Shown piece by piece: positions 29,440 to 37,249 of a DNA stretch of 64,000 bases. How positions within the stretch are numbered: position 1 is the stretch's first letter; each line of letters starts with the position of its first letter. Made by a program: the position numbers and the translations under genes. The stretch is from NCBI RefSeq assembly GCF_000091325.1, contig NC_014012.1:2834824-2898823 (forward strand), in the 5' to 3' direction. The notes beneath the pieces were generated by a model, which was given only the letters and a program-made list of their open reading frames with translations, was not told where the DNA came from and searched no databases. The DNA comes from Shewanella violacea DSS12 (GTDB lineage: Bacteria > Pseudomonadota > Gammaproteobacteria > Enterobacterales > Shewanellaceae).

Positions 29440-29582
29440 GACAATACTCCTAGTATTAATGGCCTAACAAGGCCTGCACTAGTAAGTATTTAGGATGAGA
29501 GGATAGAGATAGTTTTATCTTTCTGCCGCATAGCGGCTTCGTTCAACAAGCCAATCAAAGTGGACTAAATCATGGAGGATTT

Positions 29583-29936
29583 ATGAAGTTCAAAAAATGG
29601 ATGTGGGAGATTACGACGATAGCGGTTGTCTGTGCATTGCTACTTAACCCAGAGTTAGTGTCTTTAGCTTTGTTTGTTGACGCTGTTGGGCTTGATATAT
29701 TCTTATTACTTATTGAAGTACAGATAGTCGCTGTAAGTGGGTATTACTTTCATACTTGGTTTAAACCCATATTGATGCCTTTCTATAGATGTTTACTTAA
29801 AGTTGACCCGTATTTTTTCATCCCAACAAAGGATTCTGTTGGCAAGTATCCGATGATTTTGTGCCATGCAGTCCCTTTTTTGATGTTACTAATTATCGGT
29901 GTCACAGTTGCTAAACCTATGATAGATATAGTGTGA
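29583..29936 (+). CDS. Small membrane protein, cassette-like gene
   Basis: A 117-aa protein with three hydrophobic segments (about 12-30, 35-56, 92-112). ATG 29583 has GGAGG 5 bp upstream. The stop (TGA 29934-29936) lies 4 bp before the attC-like site at 29941, as in integron gene cassettes. I do not recognise the family. It directly follows the IS91-type element and may share its original cassette with sequence left of the insertion. Confidence 0.6.
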   Translation: MKFKKWMWEITTIAVVCALLLNPELVSLALFVDAVGLDIFLLLIEVQIVAVSGYYFHTWFKPILMPFYRCLLKVDPYFFIPTKDSVGKYPMILCHAVPFLMLLIIGVTVAKPMIDIV

Positions 29937-29940
29937 CGTA

Positions 29941-30041
29941 AGTTAACAAGCCTCTGAATTAAGATTTTCCAAGGCTGTCACGCCATTTGCTGAGCAAATC
30001 GCCCGCCAGCACATGGTTCACTTATTAGAGGGGCGTTAGCT
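29941..30041 (+). other. attC-like recombination site B (best preserved)
   Basis: A 101-bp imperfect palindrome. The left arm begins AGTTAAC, AAGCCTCTGAATTAAG. The right arm is CTTATTAGAGGGGCGTTAGCT, so AGCTAACGCCCCTCTAATAAG pairs with the left arm with one unpaired G, as in attC sites. GTTAGCT at 30035-30041 fits GTTRRRY, and ATTTGCT/AGCAAAT forms an inner stem. The size is like the Vibrio VCR type. Confidence 0.65.
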
Positions 30042-30067
30042 ATTTTATATTTTCCAAAGGGAGTTGT

Positions 30068-30280
30068 ATGAAGAAAAAACATTCAGATTTAGTTGTTATA
30101 TTTATATCTGCATTCATTACATCATTTGTTAAAGGATATTTAACTGATTCAGTATCAAGTTTAAATGATTTATCTTTCATCATGGATTTACTGGTTTTCT
30201 TAGTTATTTATTTGGTAATTTATTTCCCGTTAAATAGTTTATTTGGAAAGTTTGTCGTCGATTCACCAAACAATAGCTAA
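30068..30280 (+). CDS. Small membrane protein, cassette-like gene
   Basis: A 70-aa protein with two hydrophobic segments (about 8-27 and 37-60). ATG 30068 follows AAAGGGAG. The gene starts 27 bp after the core of attC-like site B, and its stop TAA is embedded in AGCTAAC of the next site. This is the classic layout of one integron cassette (about 285 bp). The base composition is AT-rich compared with the housekeeping genes around the island, as in many cassettes. No family recognised. Confidence 0.6.
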   Translation: MKKKHSDLVVIFISAFITSFVKGYLTDSVSSLNDLSFIMDLLVFLVIYLVIYFPLNSLFGKFVVDSPNNS

Positions 30281-30325
30281 CGTATAAGGATAGGCCGCGC
30301 GCAGCCGCGTCCTTATCCCAAGTGT
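30278..30325 (+). other. attC-like site C, right end altered
   Basis: The 48 bp are identical to site A from TAACG to AAGTGT, but the sequence then changes to ACTCT, so the GTTRRRY core is not complete. The divergence falls next to the G/TT position at which cassettes exchange. It could mark the end of the array. Confidence 0.45.
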
Positions 30326-30470
30326 ACTCTTTATCACAGGGAGTAAGCCCGAGGTCGGGGTTTAATCATACTCTTTATTAAGCAAATAGCTGAGCGAGGG
30401 TTCGTTATGCTTGAGGCCATAATAGGACGAATATTTTGTTTTAGTCAGGAAGAGATAACCAAGACAAGAG

Positions 30471-31310
30471 ATAACCAAGACACCCATTTTTATTTTCAGC
30501 AAGATCGCCAGTGCCGAACACATCTAGATAAACTCCTCGATTTATCAATCCGCCTACTTACATACCAAATGATACTCAAATAGTCTGTTATGAGTAAAAT
30601 ATCGACTATTCCCTTAAAAATAAAACATCATAAATCCCAAACAAGGGTTTGGTTATGTATGAAAATATGACTTTAAATTGGGTATTTGGGGTCTTGATTA
30701 AGCGCTATCTAGCCATCGATGACAGTTGGCAGCACCTTGCCGGCGCTTGCGCTCAAGATGTTCACAATACACTGTTAACTCTTGGGTGTTGCCCACTGGA
30801 CCTTTGAAAATCTTGGTAAACTCTGTGGTCAGTTTTATCCAGTTTTCTTGCGGGATATTAAGTCTATTTAAAATATTAGCCGACTCTTGGCTCATAGACC
30901 CTCGCTTGTCGGCTCTGACTATTCTCCCAGTATCATCAACAAGTTGCAGATAATCTTTAGCACTGAACATGAGTCCTTTAGGCATTGCTTTATGCTCGTT
31001 GCCGACAAAGGGCAATAGCGTATTGGGCTGCTCACCTTGTATCGCTGCCTTAATACGCAATTTAATACTAGTGAAGTCTGAGGTTTCAGGTGTAGCAGCC
31101 ATTTTAGCGCGGATAGGCCTATCTATTAATAAAGAGTGGTCGACATAAGCCATGCAGGCCAGAACAGCAGCCTCATCCAATAGGGCTTGGGACTTGAACC
31201 TCCCCTCCCAAAATCTCCCTGTACAGTTATCTTCCTTGTTGGCCTGTCTCGCAATGGGTTCATTGAGGCAGCGCAACTCTTATGATGACAATCTTGGGTG
31301 TCTTGGTTAT
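30471..31310. repeat. Inverted 16-bp repeats flanking the RAYT-like relic
   Basis: ATAACCAAGACACCCA at 30471-30486 is the exact inverse of TGGGTGTCTTGGTTAT at 31295-31310. Extra partial units occur on both sides (AGATAACCAAGACA at 30453 and two further TCTTGGTTATT units at about 31318-31340). They bracket the truncated transposase, as REP-type elements do for RAYT genes. Confidence 0.7.
30698..31276 (-). pseudogene. RAYT / Y1-type transposase, N-terminally truncated
   Basis: The 192-residue frame begins within what is normally the middle of a REP-associated transposase: NEPIARQANKEDNCTGRFWE, then GRFKSQALLDE and MAYVDHSLL are the characteristic post-catalytic segments. The N-terminal HUH and catalytic Tyr region is missing. 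Upstream are TTGGTTATT-like repeats rather than coding sequence. It is therefore an inactive relic unless it serves as a partner protein. A more decayed paralogue lies at 62421-62665. Confidence 0.75.
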
Positions 31311-31424
31311 TTTCTTTCTTGGTTATTTTCTTGGTTATTGGTTTTTCCCTAATGACACTCATCACTACAAGAGCTTTAACTCTAACGAGCTTTTGTCCAA
31401 AAGTGAGCTACATGCCAGTAAAAT

Positions 31425-31665
31425 TCAAATCGAAGAAGCAAATACTCAGGTGTGAACGCGGCTGTGACCTTCCGTGACAAGGATGTCATGGCAGAGCCCA
31501 CAGGGACTGTGCTTGCGGCGTGTCGCAGAAGTGTTTGCACATCCCTCGCCGGGCAGGCGTTAGATAACAGCTAAGTAATGGCATCCTGCAAACCAACCAA
31601 ACACCAAAACCGCTAAATTAACCCAACCAAAGATACTTGCTACTTGTTATCCGACAAGTAAACAC
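31425..31665 (-). repeat. Degenerate repeat family, copy 3 (inverted)
   Basis: Read on the minus strand it gives ACTTGTCGGATAACAAGT, an ACC-rich to TTGG-rich stretch, GTTATCTAACGCCTGCCCGG, GACACGCCGC, then CACAGCCGCGTTCACACC and CTTCTTCGATTTG, in the same order as copies 1 and 2. Confidence 0.6.
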
Positions 31666-31704
31666 GTTTCTGTCCATAAATGTTTTAGCTGGCACATTAA
31701 TACT

Positions 31705-32010
31705 GCAATCGAAGAGATGAATAATTCGATGTGGATGCGGCTGTGGGCTTCGGTTTCAGGGTGAGGTATCACGAAGTGATACTCTCCGAACGAGAGGCTA
31801 GGATGCCGAACTGGCCTTTAAACATGGAAGTTGTTTGAAACCGCAGAGCGTATAGGGACATATTTATAGCGTCCCACAGAAGTAGCTACATGTGAGCCTG
31901 CTGCAAGCAATAAACACCAATGAAGCTATGGTTCTCAATAAACTAACCAAATACCAAACCAGCCAAATGGACCCACATTAGATATTTCAGAAACTTGTTA
32001 TCCAACAAGT
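31705..32010 (-). repeat. Degenerate repeat family, copy 4 (inverted)
   Basis: On the minus strand it begins ACTTGTTGGATAACAAGT (inverted repeat), then CCATAGCTTCATTGG, GGCCAGTTCGGCATCC with GAGAGTATCACTTCGTG, and CAGCCGCATCCACATCG with CTCTTCGATTG. It is a tandem partner of copy 3 and the inverse of copies 1 and 2. Confidence 0.65.
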
Positions 32011-32012
32011 AA

Positions 32013-32049
32013 AAAATCCGCATCTCCCTTAGAGGGAATTGCGGATTTT
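32013..32049. terminator. TonB-receptor terminator
   Basis: AAAATCCGCA and TGCGGATTTT form a 10-bp stem around an inner CTCCCTTAGAGGGA hairpin. On the minus strand it is followed by TTTACTT. It lies 25 bp after the receptor stop. Confidence 0.8.
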
Positions 32050-32074
32050 AGTCTTTAGTCACTTGAGTATAATA

Positions 32075-34141
32075 TTAAAAGCTATACATAACAGAGACAC
32101 CAATATTAGTGGGGTCGATCACTGCGGCGTAGCCAGTGGGATAGAGTCGACTCGCAGGTTCGTTGACTGTGAGTGCTTGCTCGTCGAATAAGTTGTTCAC
32201 ATATGCGCTAACACGCCATTGATCTGTTTGATAATCCACATTTAAGCGGCTAACAATATAATCTCCGGCAACGCGCTCTTCACTATTGGCTATATCACCA
32301 AAATACTCAGCAACGTAATTGCCCGATAAACCGAACGTCAACTCATCAGTAAGCCAGTATTTAACACCTAAATTTGCGGTTACATTAGGCGCAGAGTTGA
32401 GCTCGTTACCTTTGATGTCACCGTAAGCTAGATCGGCTTTTTTGATCTCGGTTCTCAGTAAGCCCAAACCAGAGAGTAATTTCCAGCTGTCGCCAAGCAT
32501 GGCATTAAACTCTATTTCAACACCATATGTCACAGCTTTGTCTATATTGGTTATACGACGCTTGCTATTTGAAGCCTGATAACCATCATAATCGTTATAG
32601 AACAGATTAGTATTTAGATTGATATTACCGCCGTCGAATTGACTACGGGAGCTTAACTCATAGGTGTCCACAGACTCCTGATCATAATAGTAATATTCAG
32701 CCCCCTCTGGTGTTAATGCCAGCGCACCAGCTCCAGCATTATAGCCCTGGCGACCACTCACGGCTAAAGTGGTGTTATCACTGACGGCATACTGCACCAC
32801 TAATTTAGGCAAGGCTAAGGTTTTACCATGATCCAGTGTTTCATCGATGGCAGTGCCTCGAAACTGCATAGCGAAATCTCGTGTCTGTTCATCGCGCATC
32901 ACACGACCACCTAGAGTTAGCCACCACTTTTCTGCCATCGCATATGTCATTTCACCATAAACTGATGTCGATGTACTACTGTCATCACCGCCGTAAGTAA
33001 AGCCACCTATACTGCCAAAATTTTGTTTACGCTTGTAATATGCAAAACCAATAAAACCATTAAAATCTCGGTTATTTAAGCCAAAACTGTATTTACCGTC
33101 GACGGTATAGCTTTTGTCCCGCATATCGACATCCTGTTTAGCTGCTGACTGGGCTTCGTAGGAATCAAACCCCCACTGATAATCCATATAAGCCAGCAGC
33201 AGATCCAGTGACTGATCGTCACTTAAACTGTAATCAAATCGCACCGAATGGCTATTGGATTTGGTTTGAATGTAACGCTGGAACGTAGGCTTATATGCCC
33301 AAGGGTCGTCCCCTGTAAAGTAGTTACGACCTGCATCCCCCTTCTCGTTATTATATGAGAAGCTATAATGCACACGTAAATCCTCAAGCCCTGTAGGTTG
33401 CCACAATAACTTGCCGCGCCAACGGTTAGTGATCAGCTCATTTTGATCGAAGGTCTTTGGGTTGGTATCGAACACCTCCCCCTTGTTATAGGTATTACCA
33501 GTTACATTTTGTCCGGTAATTCTAAAGGCTAACTGATCTTCTAATATTGGGCCGGATAACATCACAGCACTGTCGATGAATTGGTCTTGGTTCCGATAGC
33601 CTAAACGTGCAGCACCCTGCCAATCAAAAGTAGGGTCAGCAGTCTTGATAAACACAGTACCCCCTATGCTATTACGGCCATTAATGGTCGATTGTGGTCC
33701 ACGGAACACCTCAATTTGTTCAATATCCCATAGACCAGTATCACCGGTTAAATCGGCTACAAAAGGTTCGGCTACACCGTCGATTAATGTTGATACTCGC
33801 GCTTTCGCGCCGCCAGAAAAAGAATTAAAGCCACTGGCTGATCCATTGCCAGTTACACCGCGGATATCCGGAACAGAACCCGTCACCACTACAACGTTCG
33901 GTACTTCGGCAAGTGCACTCGATACCGACTGATATTGGCCACTATCCAGCGTCTCTTTATCAATAACAGACACAGATGAGGTGGTATCTTTGAGGCTGCG
34001 CTCAACCTTTTCACCATAAACGGTGATCACCTCCATCGATTCTCTTGGCCCTACATCTTCAGCGGCCTGTGCAACCGAAAATAACGGACTACACATGATT
34101 GCGGTAACAAGCAGATTCTTCTTAAATACCCTGGACTTCAT
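32075..34141 (-). CDS. TonB-dependent outer-membrane receptor (siderophore type)
   Basis: A 688-aa protein with a signal peptide (cleavage near AQA, residue 26). The plug domain follows (SSVSVIDKETLDSGQY ... GSVPDIRGVTGNGSA ... EVFRGPQSTINGRN), then the beta-barrel. It ends in Met-Tyr-Ser-Phe, the aromatic C-terminus needed for outer-membrane assembly. A Fur box lies 67 bp upstream, so iron repression is expected. A membrane PepSY operon diverges from the same region. The ligand is probably a ferric siderophore, not deducible from sequence. Confidence 0.92.
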   Translation of the reverse strand: MKSRVFKKNLLVTAIMCSPLFSVAQAAEDVGPRESMEVITVYGEKVERSLKDTTSSVSVIDKETLDSGQYQSVSSALAEVPNVVVVTGSVPDIRGVTGNGSASGFNSFSGGAKARVSTLIDGVAEPFVADLTGDTGLWDIEQIEVFRGPQSTINGRNSIGGTVFIKTADPTFDWQGAARLGYRNQDQFIDSAVMLSGPILEDQLAFRITGQNVTGNTYNKGEVFDTNPKTFDQNELITNRWRGKLLWQPTGLEDLRVHYSFSYNNEKGDAGRNYFTGDDPWAYKPTFQRYIQTKSNSHSVRFDYSLSDDQSLDLLLAYMDYQWGFDSYEAQSAAKQDVDMRDKSYTVDGKYSFGLNNRDFNGFIGFAYYKRKQNFGSIGGFTYGGDDSSTSTSVYGEMTYAMAEKWWLTLGGRVMRDEQTRDFAMQFRGTAIDETLDHGKTLALPKLVVQYAVSDNTTLAVSGRQGYNAGAGALALTPEGAEYYYYDQESVDTYELSSRSQFDGGNINLNTNLFYNDYDGYQASNSKRRITNIDKAVTYGVEIEFNAMLGDSWKLLSGLGLLRTEIKKADLAYGDIKGNELNSAPNVTANLGVKYWLTDELTFGLSGNYVAEYFGDIANSEERVAGDYIVSRLNVDYQTDQWRVSAYVNNLFDEQALTVNEPASRLYPTGYAAVIDPTNIGVSVMYSF

Positions 34142-34207
34142 GGATTACCTCTAATTAACAAGTTATTAAAATTTGTTACGACATTGAAATCAGCGATAAT
34201 TTACAGT

Positions 34208-34227
34208 AAATGATAACCACTATCAAT
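34208..34227. promoter_or_regulatory. Fur box in the divergent receptor / PepSY-operon promoter region
   Basis: AAATGATAACCACTATCAAT closely follows the Fur consensus (GATAATGATAATCATTATC). It lies in the 159 bp between the receptor start (34141, minus) and the 34301 gene (plus), so it can control both. Confidence 0.78.
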
Positions 34228-34300
34228 TGCGAACGATTAACATTTACATTAGAGTAGCTGTGATTTGCATCATCTCAGTAACAAGGAAATCCAGTTGGAT

Positions 34301-34564
34301 ATGTTGACACTTACCGCGTTATTTTTGACATTCGCTGCAGCCCTGCTTATCTACATAACCAGCAAGCATCAGAGGTTTTTCAGTAAGCCGCGGCCTAAAC
34401 GGCTGGCATGGGTGAGTGTGGGCTTATTCGTATTAGCCTTATTGACTTGGCTACAGATTTTTACTGTTACTGCTGCCGTTTTTATCTGGTTTTTTACCAG
34501 CATCACACTCGTTATCAGCATTCCCCTATCGACGCTCTTCATTGACAGAAAATCGCTCAAATGA
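34301..34564 (+). CDS. Small inner-membrane protein (DUF3325-like)
   Basis: An 87-aa protein with three hydrophobic segments separated by a basic loop (KPRPKRL). I take ATG 34301. An upstream TTG at 34265 would add 12 residues without a membrane role. Genes of this size and pattern (DUF3325) are usual first partners of PepSY proteins next to TonB receptors. The family name is a recall-based guess. Its stop overlaps the next start (ATGA). Confidence 0.65.
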   Translation: MLTLTALFLTFAAALLIYITSKHQRFFSKPRPKRLAWVSVGLFVLALLTWLQIFTVTAAVFIWFFTSITLVISIPLSTLFIDRKSLK

Positions 34565-34860
34565 AAATCCTGACCCGCGCACAAAAGATTCAGCCACACT
34601 GGTGGCGCAAAAGTCTGATAGCCATAGTATTCGGCCTTACGCTGACCTACGGTATTGTGGCGATATTTGCCTGGTTTGGTCCCGGTGGAATCGATGCTGT
34701 CATGAAAGTACAGTTCAATATGTGGCTCATAAGCCTTATCTGGCTACCAATATTAGCCTTCATTTTTCTGTTTAAAACTGCGGCAAAGGCGCTAATTTAT
34801 ATGCTTAGTGCCAACGCAGTGATCTATCTGTTATTTCTTTGTCTATGGTATCTAGAATGA
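34561..34860 (+). CDS. Small inner-membrane protein (DUF3649-like)
   Basis: A 99-aa protein with a basic N-terminus and three hydrophobic stretches (about 19-40, 50-70, 76-95). FGLTLTYGIVA followed by WFGPGG is similar to the DUF3649 type found between DUF3325 and PepSY genes. The start overlaps the previous stop, and the stop overlaps the PepSY start by ATGA, giving a tightly coupled three-gene operon under the Fur box. Function unknown, probably in ferric-siderophore reduction or uptake. Confidence 0.65.
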   Translation: MKILTRAQKIQPHWWRKSLIAIVFGLTLTYGIVAIFAWFGPGGIDAVMKVQFNMWLISLIWLPILAFIFLFKTAAKALIYMLSANAVIYLLFLCLWYLE

Positions 34861-36494
34861 AAATACGCTCAGACATATTGCGAACCTACCAATCAATTCA
34901 TACTTGGACAGGCATCACTACCGGCTTAGTATTATTTATTGCTTTTTTTGCCGGCTCACTCACTATGTTTAAGCCACAAATTGAACAGTGGGCGACGCCG
35001 CCATCACAACAATTAGCACCAATAAACAGTGCACAATTTGACAATTTAATCAGTCAAGCTATTAGCCAATATGACAAGGTGGCAGATGGGTTTATCGTTA
35101 ACTTAGATGGACAATCATCGCCGTTAACCTGGTATGAAAAAGGTGGCAGTCGAGGTTTGCGGATCGACGACAGCTTAAGGCATGCCAGCCTTGATGGTAA
35201 TGGCGAGATAGTCAGCCACATCAGTGGCACCAACGAACTTGGTCAACTCATAGATCACTTGCATCGCACCGCTGGGATCATAGGTAAAGTAGGCCATGAA
35301 GATATTGGCGTGCTGCTCTTAGGTGTTGCCGCTGGGCTGTATTTTCTGGCGCTTGTCTCAGGTGTCATAGTGCTCTTACCTACTCTGGTAAAAAATCTAT
35401 TCGCATTAAGATCCCATAAAGGCGCGAGTCGTTTTTGGCTCGACAGTCACAATCTGGTGGGTGTATTGAGCTTACCCTTTCACCTCATCATCGCCTGGAC
35501 TGCCATGGTCTTTGCCTTTCATGACCCCTTTTATGCTGGACTTGGAGTGGTATACGGTGACAAACCCTTATTTGAGGCCAGAGAGAGAGGATTAATCGAG
35601 TATTCGGTGACTGAACTGCCATCAATCGAGACGTACATTGAACAGGTCAGTGCACTTGCCGATGGTTATCAGATCCGTAATATGAAATTTTCAAAACTGA
35701 GCTCCACCAGTCCTTCATTGGCGGTGGAGTTAGTGGCTGACGGGCGAATGATGCGCGGAGGCTATAGTGATTACATCTATCTGCAGCCCTACACGCTTAA
35801 GGTTAACTACAGCACAATAAACCAACCTGAAGATGGTATATATGGCCCTATCATTAACAGTTTCTTCGCGCTGCACTTTGGCAATTATGCGGGAGGCTTG
35901 GGTCGCTGGATCTATTTCATTCTTGGGCTGCTTGGCGCCTTCTTATTCTACAGTGGTAATCTGTTATGGCTTGAGAAGCGCCGTCAAAAGCAAACTCAAC
36001 AAACTCGCGCCAACCGAGTCATGTCATCACTAACCATAGGTGTCTGTTTAGGCTCGATGTTAGGCGTAGTCAGTGCCATGTTAGCCACTAAATGGCTGTA
36101 CCTTATTAGCGAGCAAATCAACAGCTATTATCTCAGCTGCTATTACGCACTATTTTTTATCGCTATCGCTTACAGTTTTGCACGGGGCGGGGCATTAGCT
36201 GCCATTCACCTCTTGAAGTTGTTATCCCTTGGCTGCTTACTGATCCCTGTCAGTTCACTACTGACTCTTATATTGCCCGGGCTCACGCCTTGGACACCTG
36301 CAGACTTTAGCGCTGGGTTAATTGAGTCTATGGCTGTGCTATTTTCCCTGCTGTTTTATCTGGGTGCCAGAAAAGCTCAACATCGCGCCTATTATGGTGA
36401 ACGCAAGAGTATTTGGGCACTGGAGCCACGCGAATCTGAGCAGCCGCTTAAATGCCTGCAGGAGAGCAGCCCAAAGATGGGAAAACTCAGCTAA
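34857..36494 (+). CDS. PepSY-associated transmembrane protein (ferric-siderophore reductase-like)
   Basis: A 545-aa protein. The N-terminal SIHTWTGITTGLVLFIAFFAG is the signature first helix of PepSY_TM proteins. Two further helices flank HDPF near residue 223, and several more form the C-terminal third. Conserved His residues in HTW, HLHRT and HNLVGV could bind haem or metal. Relatives reduce ferric siderophores at the inner membrane (FoxB/PiuB type). I choose ATG 34857 (ATGA overlap) over 34839. It is the last gene of the Fur-linked operon. Confidence 0.82.
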   Translation: MKIRSDILRTYQSIHTWTGITTGLVLFIAFFAGSLTMFKPQIEQWATPPSQQLAPINSAQFDNLISQAISQYDKVADGFIVNLDGQSSPLTWYEKGGSRGLRIDDSLRHASLDGNGEIVSHISGTNELGQLIDHLHRTAGIIGKVGHEDIGVLLLGVAAGLYFLALVSGVIVLLPTLVKNLFALRSHKGASRFWLDSHNLVGVLSLPFHLIIAWTAMVFAFHDPFYAGLGVVYGDKPLFEARERGLIEYSVTELPSIETYIEQVSALADGYQIRNMKFSKLSSTSPSLAVELVADGRMMRGGYSDYIYLQPYTLKVNYSTINQPEDGIYGPIINSFFALHFGNYAGGLGRWIYFILGLLGAFLFYSGNLLWLEKRRQKQTQQTRANRVMSSLTIGVCLGSMLGVVSAMLATKWLYLISEQINSYYLSCYYALFFIAIAYSFARGGALAAIHLLKLLSLGCLLIPVSSLLTLILPGLTPWTPADFSAGLIESMAVLFSLLFYLGARKAQHRAYYGERKSIWALEPRESEQPLKCLQESSPKMGKLS

Positions 36495-36595
36495 TAAAAT
36501 TATGGGATTAACTCTCAGATAATACTCACTAGTATATTCAAAAGGATTATGACAATCTTGGGCAATAGGATATTGAGAAAAACTAAGGAAAGTCT

Positions 36596-37132
36596 GTGGA
36601 GTTATCGAGTCAAAGAATAACCCTTTCACCATTCGATGAAACGGATAAAGCCCTGTTTATCGAGTTTTGCATGTGCCCCGAGACCATGAAGCATGTTTAT
36701 GCGCCGTTCACTTACGCAGAAGCAGTTACCGCATTTGAAATTAAGTCTCAGCCTTGGACGCTTGAAAGTAAAGCTTGGCTATCTCTTAGCATCTCAAGCC
36801 TAGGAACTGGTGAAAAGTTGGGACATATAGGCCTCAAAATTATTAACCATGAGGCAAAAATTGCTGAGGTAGGTTATATGATCAAGCAAGGTGCTCAAGG
36901 GAAGGGATTTGCAGCTGAGGCATTGAATCTGGTTAAAGGCTACGGCTTTGAAGAGTTACACTTAAACAAGCTGACGGCGACGTGTTCAGTCCACAATACC
37001 GGCTCATTTAAATTACTCGAAAAGATTGGTTTTATACGTGAGGGCTGTTTGCAACAAAATTCACTAATCGACAAGAGGTATGTGGATGATTATGTCTATG
37101 GTATCTGTCAGCCGACAATTGTTGAAGCTTAG
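36596..37132 (+). CDS. GNAT acetyltransferase, RimJ/RimL type
   Basis: A 178-aa N-acetyltransferase. Residues 1-40 resemble the RimJ/L N-terminus (RITLSPFDETD). EVGYMIKQGAQGKGFAAEA contains the acetyl-CoA-binding Q/R-x-x-G-x-G/A pattern, and LTATCSVHNTGSFKLLEKIGF matches the family's C-terminal motif B. The start is GTG 36596 with AAGGAAAG upstream. The substrate could be a ribosomal protein N-terminus or a small amine. Confidence 0.85.
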   Translation: MELSSQRITLSPFDETDKALFIEFCMCPETMKHVYAPFTYAEAVTAFEIKSQPWTLESKAWLSLSISSLGTGEKLGHIGLKIINHEAKIAEVGYMIKQGAQGKGFAAEALNLVKGYGFEELHLNKLTATCSVHNTGSFKLLEKIGFIREGCLQQNSLIDKRYVDDYVYGICQPTIVEA

Positions 37133-37196
37133 GTAATAACACAGCGACATTGTTGAGTTAGCCTATTATCAGAAATAGCTTGCTTAACGAATGACA

Positions 37197-37233
37197 AAAC
37201 AGAGCGAAATAATGTCTCACTTCGCTCTGTTTG
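37197..37233. terminator. Bidirectional terminator between GNAT and lpxM-like genes
   Basis: AACAGAGCGAA and TTCGCTCTGTTT form an 11-bp stem. The plus strand continues GTTAT and the minus strand TTTTGTCATT. Confidence 0.75.
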
Positions 37234-37249
37234 TTATCAGAGAGGAACA

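Larger units (their letters stand above)
27227..29544 (-). mobile_element. IS91-family element with tyrosine recombinase and HUH transposase
   Basis: It comprises the coupled genes at 27440-28552 and 28549-29439 with about 200 bp of non-coding DNA on the left and 100 bp on the right. The ends are approximate. Both flanks carry AACAAGCC (27219-27226 and 29545-29552). Read along the element, the left end abuts CTTGTTC, and CTTG or GTTC are the known target tetranucleotides next to the IS91 origin end. It lies inside the cassette-like array. Confidence 0.7.

Noticed and set aside
31549..31570. GCGTTAGAT as an attC core near 31555
   Set aside because: The same word is part of the degenerate repeat family (GTTATCTAACGC in inverse) in copies without any gene, so it does not mark a cassette here.
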